Source: Propionibacteriaceae bacterium
Lineage (GTDB): Bacteria; Actinomycetota; Actinomycetes; Propionibacteriales; Propionibacteriaceae
Direction: 5' to 3'
Assembly: GCA_030538315.1 (NCBI GenBank)
Contig: JAUNUF010000016.1
Span: 1-36,444 of the forward strand
Length of the DNA stretch: 36,444 bases
Below, piece after piece: positions 26,543 through 36,080 of this stretch. Numbering within the stretch: position 1 is the first letter of the stretch; every line of letters begins with the position of its first letter. The notes below the pieces were generated by a model that worked only from the letters and a program-made list of their open reading frames with translations, ran no database searches and was not told the DNA's origin. The position numbers and the translations under genes are program-made.

Positions 26543-27991
26543 ATGACTTGGAGCATCAGCGGCACCACCTTCCGAGACCGGTATGGGCGCCACGCATTCC
26601 TGCACGGCATCAACTTCGTCGACAAGAACCCAGAGAACCGGCCCGAAGGCGTCCAACCGTGGGCCGACGACGACCTGGCGCAGGCGGCCAACTGGGGCCT
26701 CAACGCGGTGCGGCTCGGGGTGATGTGGGCCCATGCGATGCCCGAACCAGGCCAACCCAACACGGCCTACCTCGATTGGTTGGCAGATCAGGTGGAGGCC
26801 TGTCACCGTCACGGGCTGCACGTTGTGCTTGACGCCCACCAGGACCTCTATGCGCAGGCACACTCCGACGGCGCGCCCGCTTGGGCCACCCTCACCGAAC
26901 ACAAGTTCGACCCCACCGGCCTGTGGAGCGACGCCTACCTGGAATCCCCTGCCGTGCACGAGGCGCTCGACGCGTTCTGGGCGAATGCCGAGGTGGACGG
27001 GCGGGGCCTCCAAGACCACTTCTCCGAGTTCTGGCTGGCGGTGCTGGAGCGGGTGGGCAGCCACCCCGCCGTCGTCGCCCTCGACCTGTTCAACGAGCCT
27101 GTTCCCGGCAGCCCGCTGCCTGGCTACTTCGAGCTGCTGATCGGCGCGTTCGCCCACCTGACTGGTCAGGACCCCATGCAGGTGGCGGCGGATTGGGAGG
27201 ATCCGGAGAAGAAGTTCGCCCAGTTGCAGCGCCTGGATGACGCAGATCTGCACCGCGCGCTCGGCGATGCCGTCGCGCCTGCGCTGGCGGAGTTCGACAC
27301 CGGCCCCGTGGCTGACTTCTACGAGCGCGTGGGCGGCGCCATCCGCGCGGCTGGGCATCAGCACATCATCCTGCGGGAGAACACCTACCTCTCCAACATG
27401 GGCGTGCCGTGCCTGGCTCCCCTGCCGGAAGGCATCGGGCCCGTGGCCTTCTCTCCCCACGCCTACGACCTGGTGGTGGATACCCCGGCCGTGGTCATGG
27501 CATCGGATCGCCGCGTCCGCACCATCCTCCAGCGCCACGCCGAGCTGCAGCAACGTTGGAACCGGCCGGCGCTGCTTGGGGAGTGGGGGGCGCTCAGCAC
27601 CTACGACGGCGTGGCCTCCCACTCGCAGGCCATCCAGGATTTCGTGGATGAGCACCTCTGGAGCCAGACGTACTGGTGTTGGGAGCCTGCCTTCGCCGGC
27701 ACCGAAGCGCAGCGTTCCCTGGTGCGCCCGCGGATCCGCGCCGTCGTGGGCACGGTGGATACCCTCACGCTCCCCCGCCCCATGTGGGTGGTGAGTTGGC
27801 ACACCACTGAGCAGGATCTTGACGCTGCTGGTGACCATCCGTGGCACGAGTTCTGGGTTCCGGCTGACGCCGCCGTCGAATATCGCATCGACGATGAGAC
27901 TCAGCCCATGCCCGAACCGGATGCTCAGCTGGGCAGGGTGCTGCGGCTGCCCGCCGCCGTGGGCCGGGGCAGAGTGGTGGTTCGACGGTGA
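26543..27991 (+). CDS. GH5 glycoside hydrolase, endoglycosylceramidase-like
   Basis: 482 residues. Clan GH-A barrel starting FRDRYGRHAFLHGINFVDKN, with AVRLGVMWAHAMPEPG and VVLDAHQDLYAQ, which resemble endoglycosylceramidase and EGALC enzymes. The acid/base is Glu185 (DLFNEP) and the nucleophile Glu347 (LLGEWG); His306 and Tyr308 in FSPHAYD are typical barrel residues. A beta-sandwich-like C-terminal domain (from about 380) follows. Secreted glycosylceramidases carry signal peptides; this protein has none, so it probably cleaves an imported glycoside such as a steryl or lipid glycoside or an aryl disaccharide. Substrate unknown. It overlaps the GPH transporter gene by 4 nt (GTGA). No clear Shine-Dalgarno precedes the ATG. 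Confidence 0.85.
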   Translation: MTWSISGTTFRDRYGRHAFLHGINFVDKNPENRPEGVQPWADDDLAQAANWGLNAVRLGVMWAHAMPEPGQPNTAYLDWLADQVEACHRHGLHVVLDAHQDLYAQAHSDGAPAWATLTEHKFDPTGLWSDAYLESPAVHEALDAFWANAEVDGRGLQDHFSEFWLAVLERVGSHPAVVALDLFNEPVPGSPLPGYFELLIGAFAHLTGQDPMQVAADWEDPEKKFAQLQRLDDADLHRALGDAVAPALAEFDTGPVADFYERVGGAIRAAGHQHIILRENTYLSNMGVPCLAPLPEGIGPVAFSPHAYDLVVDTPAVVMASDRRVRTILQRHAELQQRWNRPALLGEWGALSTYDGVASHSQAIQDFVDEHLWSQTYWCWEPAFAGTEAQRSLVRPRIRAVVGTVDTLTLPRPMWVVSWHTTEQDLDAAGDHPWHEFWVPADAAVEYRIDDETQPMPEPDAQLGRVLRLPAAVGRGRVVVRR

Positions 27992-29367
27992 AGTTCGGCG
28001 AGCGGGTTCGCCTGGCCACGCCGCTGCCCGCGACGTGGATGTCCAGCGTCATCATCCACAACGTCTATGTGAAGTTCTACACCGACATCATCGGGCTGGA
28101 TCCGAAGTACATCGGCTGGGTGTACCTGGCCTTCAACGTCTGGAACGTGCTCAACGACCCCGTGATCGGCGTCTGGCTGGATCGCAAGCGCGCCATCCCC
28201 GGCAAGGGGAAGCTTGTGCGCGTCATGCGCAACACGGTGCCGTGGATGATCCTCATGCTGGTGTTGATGGCCTGGACATCGCCGGATTGGAGCCAGCAGA
28301 CCATCTTCCTGGTGCTCATGGTGGAGCTGTTCATCTTCGATCTGGCCGCCACCATCTACCTCATCGCCGCCACCAGCCACTACTACCTCTACGCCCCCAA
28401 CACGAAGGAGCGCGTGCAGGTGGAGGTGGTGCGCCAGTGGATCGGCAACGCCATCAGCTTCATCGCCACCATCGTGGCCACCCAGCTGCTGGTGGGAGAT
28501 CTGGTCACGGAGCGCGTGACCATCGCCGCCATCCTCATGGGCGTGGTGGCCGCCAACGCGCTGGTCTACATCATCGCCGTCTACCGGCTGCGCAACCGAG
28601 ACCCAGACCGGCTCTACGATCACGGCATCCCGGATGAGGCCATCAGTCGAAAGGCGGTATTCGAGGACATCGGCTCCATGCTGCGCATGCGCTCCTTCTG
28701 GGCGTGGTTCCTGCACAGCCTCATGGTGACCGCCCCCATGGGCATCTACTTCACGGCGTTCCTGTACTTCATGGACCACGTCATCCGGGCCGAAGGCTGG
28801 CAGGCGACCGTGGCAGACGCCGGCTCCATGATCATCGTGCTGGCCCTGATGCCGCTGGTCGCCAAGCTGGTGGGCAGGGTGGGCACCCGCATGTCGATCT
28901 GGATTGGGGTGGTCCCGTATCTGGTGGGCCTCGGCCTGCTGTTCTTCGCCACCACGTGGTGGCACGTGCTGCTCTGCTACCTCGTGCTGATGTTTGGCCG
29001 CTACGTCATCTCGACGGCGGCCGTCGCCGTCGACGCGCTGCTGGTGGACGAGAACGAGGAACTCACCGGCACGCGCAAGACGGGGCTATTGGCCGCGATG
29101 CGAGCCATCCTCGGCGCCCCAGTGACCGGTGCCCAGTTGGTGCTCTACATGGCCATCCTGAGCTACTTCGGCTACGACGGCACCTCCACCACCGGGCAGA
29201 CCGAATCCGCACAGCTGGGCATTCGGGTGGCGACGGCGCTGGTGCCCATCGCGTTCTGCTTGGTGAGCCTGATCCCGCTGCTGTTCCTGCCGTACAGCAG
29301 GAAGCGCGAGGCTGAGCTGACGGCCTCCAGCATGGAGCGCCGGGAGGTCCTCGACGCTCAGGCGTGA
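27988..29367 (+). CDS. GPH (glycoside-pentoside-hexuronide) family cation symporter
   Basis: 459 residues, about 12 membrane segments, MelB-like branch of the major facilitator superfamily. Helix I-II region HNVYVKFYTDIIGLDPKYIGWVYLAFN and AFNVWNVLNDPVIGVWLDR carry the conserved Asn-Asp-Pro motif of the family; APNTKERVQVEVVRQWIGN is the following conserved block. These carriers import glycosides with H+ or Na+. GTG 27988 overlaps the GH5 stop, so importer and hydrolase form a two-gene cassette for one glycoside. The last residues are hydrophilic (YSRKREAELTASSMERREV). It ends 10 bp from the convergent clpX stop with no clear terminator between. Confidence 0.9.
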   Translation: MKFGERVRLATPLPATWMSSVIIHNVYVKFYTDIIGLDPKYIGWVYLAFNVWNVLNDPVIGVWLDRKRAIPGKGKLVRVMRNTVPWMILMLVLMAWTSPDWSQQTIFLVLMVELFIFDLAATIYLIAATSHYYLYAPNTKERVQVEVVRQWIGNAISFIATIVATQLLVGDLVTERVTIAAILMGVVAANALVYIIAVYRLRNRDPDRLYDHGIPDEAISRKAVFEDIGSMLRMRSFWAWFLHSLMVTAPMGIYFTAFLYFMDHVIRAEGWQATVADAGSMIIVLALMPLVAKLVGRVGTRMSIWIGVVPYLVGLGLLFFATTWWHVLLCYLVLMFGRYVISTAAVAVDALLVDENEELTGTRKTGLLAAMRAILGAPVTGAQLVLYMAILSYFGYDGTSTTGQTESAQLGIRVATALVPIAFCLVSLIPLLFLPYSRKREAELTASSMERREVLDAQA

Positions 29368-29377
29368 GTGAAGCCGC

Positions 29378-30658
<1,281 letters not shown>

Positions 30659-30853
30659 GACGTCCACCTCCTACCCGATGTGACCTGCTGTTCATCAACC
30701 ACACTACCTGTGACCGGGTGTGCTCAACGGAGACACACCCGGCCTCTTGACGCTGGTTGAGCCGGTTGCTCCCGAGGTACGAGGGACGCAACCAGTCGCT
30801 TGTACTGAGCCGCGCCGGCGACGAAGTCGCCAGCGCGAGTCGAAGTGAAACCG
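30659..30853. other. Structured intergenic region between clpP2 and clpX
   Basis: About 195 bp without a gene. In order on the plus strand it holds the clpX Shine-Dalgarno region, a 9-bp perfect inverted repeat CCGGGTGTG/CACACCCGG (30714-30722, 30734-30742), and the REP-like element listed separately up to the clpP2 stop. The first hairpin may be a clpX leader or terminator structure. A possible clpX -10 is TAGTGT on the minus strand, about 50 nt before the start. Confidence 0.5.
30764..30837. repeat. REP-like palindromic intergenic element
   Basis: Two adjacent imperfect hairpins: GGTTGCTCCC (30764-30773) with GGGACGCAACC (30783-30793, one bulge), and CGCGC-C-GGCGAC-GAA-GTCGCC-A-GCGCG (30811-30837; 11 pairs, one mismatch). 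Sequences with the GGTTGAGCC...GGGA-GCAACCAG pattern resemble dispersed intergenic repeats of Propionibacteriaceae genomes as I remember them. Only one copy is in this window, so repetition cannot be shown here. Confidence 0.45.
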
Positions 30854-31450
30854 CTAGACGCCCTTCAGCGACGGCAGGATGTCGTCGATGATGCCGTACT
30901 CGATGGCCTCCTGGGCCGTCAGGTACTTGTCGCGCTCGATGTCCTTGCTGACCTTGGCGACCTCCTGGCCGGTATCGGCCGCGAGCATCTCCTCCATCAG
31001 CGAGCGGATGCGCAGGATCTCACGGGCCTGGATCTCCAGATCCGAGGATTGTCCGTAGCCACCCTCCGTCGCCGGCTGGTGGATCAGGATGCGCGAGTTG
31101 GGCAACGCCAGGCGCTTGCCCTTGGTGCCGGCAGCCAGGATCACCGCGGCGGCTGAAGCGGCCTGGCCGAGGCACACCGTCTGGATGTCTGGCTTGACGT
31201 AGCGCATGGTGTCGTAGATGGCTGTCAGCGCCGTGAAGGAGCCGCCGGGCGAGTTGATGTAGATCGAGATGTCACGCTCGGGATCCATCGACTGAAGCGA
31301 GAGCAGCTGCGCCATGACGGCGTTGGCCACGTCGTCGTTGATGGGGGTGCCGAGGAAGATGACGCGATCCTCGAAGAGCTTCGTGAAGGGATCAACGCGA
31401 CGGATGCCGTAGCTGGTGCGCTCTTCCCACTGCGGGATGTAGTAATTCAC
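30854..31450 (-). CDS. clpP2: ClpP2 serine protease subunit
   Basis: 198 residues. Catalytic triad Ser99 (GQAASAAA), His124 (ILIHQP) and Asp174 (ERDKY). The AASAAA sequence after the nucleophile and the start [13 protein letters not shown] are typical of actinobacterial ClpP2, which pairs with ClpP1 in a mixed 14-mer. IYINSPGGS is the substrate-binding strand. The GTG start at 31450 overlaps the clpP1 stop by 4 nt (GTGA) and has GGAGG upstream. A REP-like element, not a simple terminator, follows it. Confidence 0.97.
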   Translation of the reverse strand: MNYYIPQWEERTSYGIRRVDPFTKLFEDRVIFLGTPINDDVANAVMAQLLSLQSMDPERDISIYINSPGGSFTALTAIYDTMRYVKPDIQTVCLGQAASAAAVILAAGTKGKRLALPNSRILIHQPATEGGYGQSSDLEIQAREILRIRSLMEEMLAADTGQEVAKVSKDIERDKYLTAQEAIEYGIIDDILPSLKGV

Positions 31451-32073
31451 TGGTTTGGAGCCTCCGTCTGGATCTGGGAAGCACGCTCGTAGACGTGATC
31501 GATGAAGCCGTACTCGAGGGCCTGCTCCGCGGTGAACCAGCGGTCACGATCCGAATCAGCCTCGATCTGCTCCACCGTCTGGCCCGTGTGCTGCGCGATG
31601 AGCCCGGCCATGGTCTTCTTGATGTGCAGGGACTGCTCAGCCTGGATACGGATATCAGAGGCAGTGCCGCCGAGGCCGCCGGAGGGCTGGTGCATCATGA
31701 TGCGGCTGTGGGGCAGGGCGAAGCGCTTGCCGGGGGTGCCTGCGGAGAGCAGGAACTGGCCCATGGAGGCCGCGAGGCCCATGGCGACAGTTGCCACGTC
31801 GTTGCTGATCCACTGCATGGTGTCGAAGATTGCCATGCCGGAATCCACGGACCCGCCAGGCGAGTTGATGTAGAGGTAGATGTCCTTGTGGGGATCTTCC
31901 GCGTTGAGCAGCAGCATCTGCGCGCAGATCGCGTTGGCGTTCTCGTCGCGCACCTCGGAGCCGAGGAAGATGATGCGGTTGGCCAGCAGCGCGGAGTACA
32001 CGTTGTCTGTCATGCCGAGGCCGGCCCCCGAGGGCCCGGCCATCCGGACGGGGTCGATTGGAGTCTGAGTCAC
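31447..32073 (-). CDS. clpP1: ClpP1 serine protease subunit
   Basis: 208 residues. Catalytic triad Ser103 (GLAASMGQF), His128 (IMMHQP) and Asp177 (DRDRW). [13 protein letters not shown] is the substrate-binding strand. The N-terminal ~20 residues are a variable propeptide-like extension ([19 protein letters not shown]), as in other actinobacterial ClpP1. First gene of the clpP1-clpP2 operon. The GTG at 32073 is supported by TAGGTT (32080-32085) 6 nt upstream, so the mRNA is probably leaderless. A ClgR-like box lies further upstream at 32121-32138. It is divergent from a putative metallopeptidase, whereas tig is the usual neighbour. Confidence 0.96.
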   Translation of the reverse strand: MTQTPIDPVRMAGPSGAGLGMTDNVYSALLANRIIFLGSEVRDENANAICAQMLLLNAEDPHKDIYLYINSPGGSVDSGMAIFDTMQWISNDVATVAMGLAASMGQFLLSAGTPGKRFALPHSRIMMHQPSGGLGGTASDIRIQAEQSLHIKKTMAGLIAQHTGQTVEQIEADSDRDRWFTAEQALEYGFIDHVYERASQIQTEAPNQ

Positions 32074-32079
32074 ACCAAT

Positions 32080-32157
32080 AACCTACCGGGTGATTCCGAC
32101 AACCGAAGCGAACCCGGCCCTGTTCGCGCACAGCGTGGCCCGCGCCGCGGCCATAAT
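32080..32157. promoter_or_regulatory. Divergent control region between clpP1 and the first metallopeptidase gene
   Basis: Minus strand: -10 TAGGTT (32080-32085), 6 nt before the clpP1 GTG. Plus strand: -10-like CATAAT (32152-32157), 6 nt before GTG 32164. Between them TGTTCGCGCACAGCGTGG (32121-32138) contains CGC-N5-GCG and fits the published Corynebacterium ClgR consensus WNNWCGCYNANRGCGWWS except at two positions. It lies about 50-65 bp upstream of the clpP1 start, a position suited to activation, and overlaps the -35 region of the divergent gene. ClgR binding is inferred. Confidence 0.5.
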
Positions 32158-32163
32158 GAAGTG

Positions 32164-33363
32164 GTGCAGCAGCCCCAGTTTCAGCCGCCCCAGTTCCCCC
32201 CGCCCGGGTTCCAGCCGCCTCAGCCGCACCCCACACCGCCGCGCCGACGACGGATCTGGCTCTGGGTTCTTGGCGGCTTCGGGGCGGTGATCCTGGCGCT
32301 GGTGCTGGCCGTGGCGCTGGTGTTGACGGTCAGCTACTTCAGGGCCATGAACAGCCCTGCGCCAGAGCCCACGATCTGGTCAATCCCGCCAGTGGAGCCC
32401 AGCCCCTACCGCCCCGAGCCGACGGTGGCGCCCACCACGCCTTCCCTTGAGCCAACACCAACGCCTGAGCGCCCAGAGCTCTACAGGTGGAAGGACCGCC
32501 CGCGCTGGGCGGAGTGGGAGGCCCTCATTGACCGGCTCTACACCACCTATGACCCCTTGGTGCGCTCCGGCGAGATCTACGATCTGCTGCCGCACGGAAA
32601 GGCCGTCGGGCGGGACTATGTGGAGACCTACCGGCTGGCGGTGGCGGAGTACCAAGTGTTGATGATCTGGTTGGGCAGCGAAAGCACAGACCCAGAGCAG
32701 ATGGACAACTCCATCCACGGCTGGATCACCTTGCAGACCGAATGGGAGCGCCAACTCCTCGCGGGCGAGCACATCACGTTCAGCATGCGCGTCAGCGGCA
32801 AGTTGTATGACGGCACCAATCAGGCGCTCGCCACGGCCCACCAGCCCGAACCGATCGTGAGCGAGGACGCGGCAGCCTACGAGTTCGTCCGCGCCTATCA
32901 GCCAGCCCTGGGTGCAGATGGCACCTACCGGGCGGCGGGCGCGGAGATCGCCAAGGCCTTCGGTTTGGGGATGCGCACCACCATGGCCGAACTGCTCAAC
33001 TACTGCCCCACCGCGGGACGGCTGGTGGGTGCGGCGGGCGTCTACTGTTCTGGGTCCCCCAACTACGTCTACATGCCGGAGGACATGCCAGGGAGCAACT
33101 ACCCCGACTTTGTGACCAACCCTGATTACCTCCATGTCGTGCGGCACGAGATGGCGCATGCGTTGATCGCACAGAAGTGCGGCACCACGAGCCCGCCGAT
33201 CGCTGGGGACCGCTACGAAGGCGTCACCAACTCATTCGCGGTGATCTACCTCGGAGCGGATTACTTGCGCATGTCCGAGGGCTCCCACTGGGGGCTGGAC
33301 TACACGATGACGGAAGAGACCGCAGAGATGGCCAAGCAGATCATGGGTGGGCGCTGCAGCTAA
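32164..33363 (+). CDS. Membrane-anchored putative zinc metallopeptidase (HExxH), first of tandem pair
   Basis: 399 residues; family not recognised. A Gln/Pro-rich cytoplasmic tail (1-27) ends in RRRR; one membrane helix follows (about 31-58), then a Pro/Thr-rich linker and an extracellular domain. HEMAH (His328, Glu329, His332) is followed exactly 20 residues later by Glu352 in YEGVTNSFA. This HExxH-19-E layout equals the thermolysin-type gluzincin spacing, with Asn at the position where thermolysin has Asp. Four cysteines (YCPT, VYCSG, QKCGT, GGRCS at the C-terminus) are conserved in the next gene and could form two disulfides. GTG 32164 was chosen over GTG 32161 and the long upstream frame (antisense to clpP1) because CATAAT lies 6 nt before it. 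Peptidase activity is inferred only. Confidence 0.72.
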   Translation: MQQPQFQPPQFPPPGFQPPQPHPTPPRRRRIWLWVLGGFGAVILALVLAVALVLTVSYFRAMNSPAPEPTIWSIPPVEPSPYRPEPTVAPTTPSLEPTPTPERPELYRWKDRPRWAEWEALIDRLYTTYDPLVRSGEIYDLLPHGKAVGRDYVETYRLAVAEYQVLMIWLGSESTDPEQMDNSIHGWITLQTEWERQLLAGEHITFSMRVSGKLYDGTNQALATAHQPEPIVSEDAAAYEFVRAYQPALGADGTYRAAGAEIAKAFGLGMRTTMAELLNYCPTAGRLVGAAGVYCSGSPNYVYMPEDMPGSNYPDFVTNPDYLHVVRHEMAHALIAQKCGTTSPPIAGDRYEGVTNSFAVIYLGADYLRMSEGSHWGLDYTMTEETAEMAKQIMGGRCS

Positions 33364-33460
33364 CGTCTGACCCGTTCGCGCGGGCGGGGTTGAACCCGGT
33401 ATGCGACATACTGTCGCAGGGGATTTCCGCCCCAGCCGTTCCTGAAAGGAAGCGCTTCAC
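33364..33460 (+). promoter_or_regulatory. Promoter/operator candidate between the two metallopeptidase genes
   Basis: 97 bp. GCGACA-TAC-TGTCGC (33403-33417) is a perfect 6-bp-arm palindrome overlapping a -10-like TACTGT (33409-33414). A smaller palindrome GGGTTGAACCC lies just upstream (about 33387-33397). AAAGGAAG (about 33445-33452) is the ribosome site for the TTG start at 33461. The arrangement suggests independent, possibly repressed, transcription of the second gene; the regulator is unknown. Confidence 0.4.
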
Positions 33461-34636
33461 TTGTCTGGACCGACTCGCCCGCCGTATTGGGGCCATGGAT
33501 CCCCGGCTCCCCACGGCCAGCCGCAGTTCCCACCGCCCCCTCCCCCGAAGCGCACCAACGTGCTGGCCTGGGTCCTGGGCGGCTGCGCCGCCGTCGCGGT
33601 GGTCTTCATCGTGATCGTGGTGGCCGTCGTGGTTGGAGCCATCCAAGCGGTCCGTGAGGACGTGAGCAGGACCCCACGCCCCCAGCCGTCAGCAGCCTCG
33701 TCTCCCGAGCGGCTGCGCTGGGAGGACAGGCCCCGGTGGGGAGAGCTCGTGGAGAAGATCGAACGCTACGACAGCCACTATCTGCCGCTGATCCGATCCG
33801 GGGAGATCTACAACCTCGTGCCGCAGGGCGAGGCCGTGGGCAAGGACTACATCGAGGCCTTCCGGCTCACCTATGTCGACATGATCTCCGCCTGGAAATT
33901 CGGGGGCTTGGGCGGCGAATCGAGGTCGACCCTAGGCCTTGAGATGGATGACCGGATCGACGGCTCGCTCCAACGCATCGCTGAGTTGGAGCGCAAGCTG
34001 CTCGCCGGCGAGCATCTCGGCGTGAGCTGGGCCATCACAGGCACCGACAACGTCCGCCGCGTCTACGACGGGCGCAACCCCGCTCTGGACCAGCCCCCGC
34101 CTCCTCCGCCGGAGCCTGAGCCCACCGTCGAGGCTGATGCGAGCGGCTACGAGTTTGTGCGCGCTCAGCAGCCGTGGCTCGATGATGCCGGCACGTACAC
34201 GAAGGCGGGCGAGGAGCTGGCCGCGGCGTTCGGGATCCGGGTCAGCTACTCGTTCGAGGAAATGGTGAAGCACTGTCCTTCGTCGAAGAACTACGCCGAC
34301 TGGGCCGGTGCCTTCTGTGGAAACACCCCGAGCACCATCTACATCCCGCTGGACATTGCCTCCCACAGCTACTACCCGGGCTTCCTAGCGGATCACACCT
34401 ACCTCGATGTGGTGCGTCACGAGATCGCCCACAGCCTCATCTTCGACACCTGTGGCACGTTTGCGCCGGCCATCGCGGGAGATCTGTACGAAGGCATGAC
34501 GAACTCCTACGCCGTGCTCTACCTGGGCGCCAACCGCGACGAGCTGTTCGTCGGCGAGATGAACGGGTACAAGTACGCGATGACTGACCAGACCGATTCG
34601 CTGGCGCAGGCCGTCCACGCGGGCAACTGCACATAG
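33461..34636 (+). CDS. Membrane-anchored putative zinc metallopeptidase (HExxH), second of tandem pair
   Basis: 391 residues, paralogue of the preceding gene. Pro-rich cytoplasmic tail (1-32), membrane helix at about 34-60, linker, extracellular domain. Shared blocks: RWEDRPRW, LIRSGEIYNLVPQGEAVGKDY, LLAGEH, YEFVRAQQPWL and VVRHEIAHSLI. The zinc motif is HEIAH (His320, Glu321, His324), with Glu344 in YEGMTNSYA again exactly 20 residues after the second His. The four cysteines (HCPS, AFCGN, DTCGT, GNCT) are in equivalent places. The TTG start is preceded by AAAGGAAG at about 9-10 nt. Divergence between the copies is substantial outside these blocks, so the duplication is not recent. Substrate and role are unknown. 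Confidence 0.72.
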   Translation: MSGPTRPPYWGHGSPAPHGQPQFPPPPPPKRTNVLAWVLGGCAAVAVVFIVIVVAVVVGAIQAVREDVSRTPRPQPSAASSPERLRWEDRPRWGELVEKIERYDSHYLPLIRSGEIYNLVPQGEAVGKDYIEAFRLTYVDMISAWKFGGLGGESRSTLGLEMDDRIDGSLQRIAELERKLLAGEHLGVSWAITGTDNVRRVYDGRNPALDQPPPPPPEPEPTVEADASGYEFVRAQQPWLDDAGTYTKAGEELAAAFGIRVSYSFEEMVKHCPSSKNYADWAGAFCGNTPSTIYIPLDIASHSYYPGFLADHTYLDVVRHEIAHSLIFDTCGTFAPAIAGDLYEGMTNSYAVLYLGANRDELFVGEMNGYKYAMTDQTDSLAQAVHAGNCT

Positions 34637-34666
34637 CACTGTCCGGAGCCGCGAGCGGCAAACCAC

Positions 34667-34699
34667 AAGGGCCGCCCTGCACGATGCAGGGCGGCCCTT
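34667..34699. terminator. Bidirectional terminator between metallopeptidase and tig
   Basis: Perfect 15-bp stem AAGGGCCGCCCTGCA (34667-34681) and TGCAGGGCGGCCCTT (34685-34699) with a 3-nt CGA loop, in the gap between convergent stop codons. The stem can extend three more pairs past a one-base bulge. It lacks a long U-run, but size and position fit a shared terminator. Confidence 0.85.
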
Positions 34700-34718
34700 C
34701 GTGTGGGTGGCTGGAGGA

Positions 34719-36080
34719 TTACTCCGAAGCCGCCTCATCCTCGTCGGAATCAACCGTGGCGAGAGCGGTGTCGACGGCGTTGCCATCGGCGTCCTTGACG
34801 GTGGCGGCGGCGCAGATGAGCGCCAGCGCCTTGCCGCGACGGATCTCAGCCATCCACTCGGGCATGTGATTGTGCTCCATCATGTGGTTGATCTCGTCCT
34901 GGGGCGAGGTGCCGGACTGCTGGGCCTTGCGGAAGATCAGCTCGGTCAGCTCCTGCTGCGAGACGTCGATGTTGTTCTCCTCGGCGTACACGTCGAGGAC
35001 GATCTGGGCGCGCAGCGCGTCGGTGGAGCGCTTGTCCATGTCGGCCCAGAACTCTTCGACGGTCTCGGCCTCCTCTTCCTCGGTCTGTTCGAGGTACTGC
35101 TCGACCGTGAGACCGCCGCGGGCGAGCTGGCGCTCGACATCTGCACGACGGGCCTCGAGCTCGCTCTTGAGCACGCCCTCGGGCAGCTCGAAATCGACCT
35201 TCTCGAGGACGGCCTCAAGCACCTTGTCGCGGGCATCCGCGATCTGATCAGCACGGACCTGCTGCTCGGCGCCTGCGCGGAGGTCTTCCTTCATCTCCTC
35301 GACGGTGTCGAACTCGGAGATCAGCTGGGCGAACTCGTCGTCAACCTCGGGCAGTTCCTGCTCCTGAACGTTGACGACGGTGACCTCGATGTCGGCCTCT
35401 TCGCCGCGGTGGGCGCCGCCCACGAGGGTGGAGGTGAAGTTGGCGACCTCGCCGGTCTTGAGACCCTTGACGGCCTTGTCGAGGCCATCGAGCATGCCCT
35501 TGTCATCGCCGATGACGTAGGTGATGCCCTCAGCCGTAGCGTCGTCGAGCTCCTCGCCGTCCTTGGTGGCGGTGAGGTTGAGGGTGAGCACGTCGCCCTT
35601 CTTGGACTTGCGCTTGACGTCCTTCTGGGTGGCGAAGCGCTGACGCAGCAGCTCGATGCGCTCGTCGACCAGCTCGTCGATGGAGGACTGCGCCTCGACG
35701 GTGGCCTCGATCTTCTCGAAATCGGGCAGCTTCACCTCGGGGCGGATGTCCACCTCTGCGGTGTACTCCACGACGTCCTTGTCCTCGAGCTTGGTGATCT
35801 CCACCTCCGGCTGGGCCATGGGGTAGACCTTGTGCTCGTCGATGGCGGCGTTGTAGCTCTCCGGGATGGCCTCATTGATGGCCTCCTGCAGGACGACGCC
35901 GCGGCCGAACCGCTGGTCGATGACCGTCGCGGGCACCTTGCCCTTACGGAAGCCGGGGATGCTGACCTGGTCTGCAATCTCCTTGTAGGCCTTGTCGAGG
36001 TAGGGCTTGAGATCGGCGAAGGGGATCTCGACGGTGAGCTTGACCCGGGTGGGGTTCAGCTTCTCAACGGTGCTGGGCAC
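34719..36080 (-). CDS. tig: Trigger factor (ribosome-associated chaperone/PPIase)
   Basis: 453 residues. The N-terminal ribosome-docking domain contains the signature GFRKGKVP (43-50). The FKBP-like PPIase domain follows (about 160-245, KKGDVLTLNLTATKDGEEL), then the helical C-terminal chaperone domain and an acidic tail (DSDEDEAASE). It binds nascent chains at the ribosome exit. GTG 36080 has AGGAG about 8 nt upstream, and the promoter is clear (36120-36148). In most actinobacteria tig is directly upstream of clpP1P2; here two metallopeptidase genes on the other strand are in between. Confidence 0.97.
   Translation of the reverse strand: MPSTVEKLNPTRVKLTVEIPFADLKPYLDKAYKEIADQVSIPGFRKGKVPATVIDQRFGRGVVLQEAINEAIPESYNAAIDEHKVYPMAQPEVEITKLEDKDVVEYTAEVDIRPEVKLPDFEKIEATVEAQSSIDELVDERIELLRQRFATQKDVKRKSKKGDVLTLNLTATKDGEELDDATAEGITYVIGDDKGMLDGLDKAVKGLKTGEVANFTSTLVGGAHRGEEADIEVTVVNVQEQELPEVDDEFAQLISEFDTVEEMKEDLRAGAEQQVRADQIADARDKVLEAVLEKVDFELPEGVLKSELEARRADVERQLARGGLTVEQYLEQTEEEEAETVEEFWADMDKRSTDALRAQIVLDVYAEENNIDVSQQELTELIFRKAQQSGTSPQDEINHMMEHNHMPEWMAEIRRGKALALICAAATVKDADGNAVDTALATVDSDEDEAASE

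Noticed and set aside
30714..30837. A CRISPR array or tRNA in the structured clpP2-clpX gap.
   Set aside because: No regularly spaced repeat units, and no cloverleaf or T-loop sequence; only independent hairpins.
31495..32163. N-terminal extension of the first metallopeptidase frame.
   Set aside because: It is fully antisense to clpP1; the Pro-rich tail plus membrane helix beginning at 32164 matches the paralogue.
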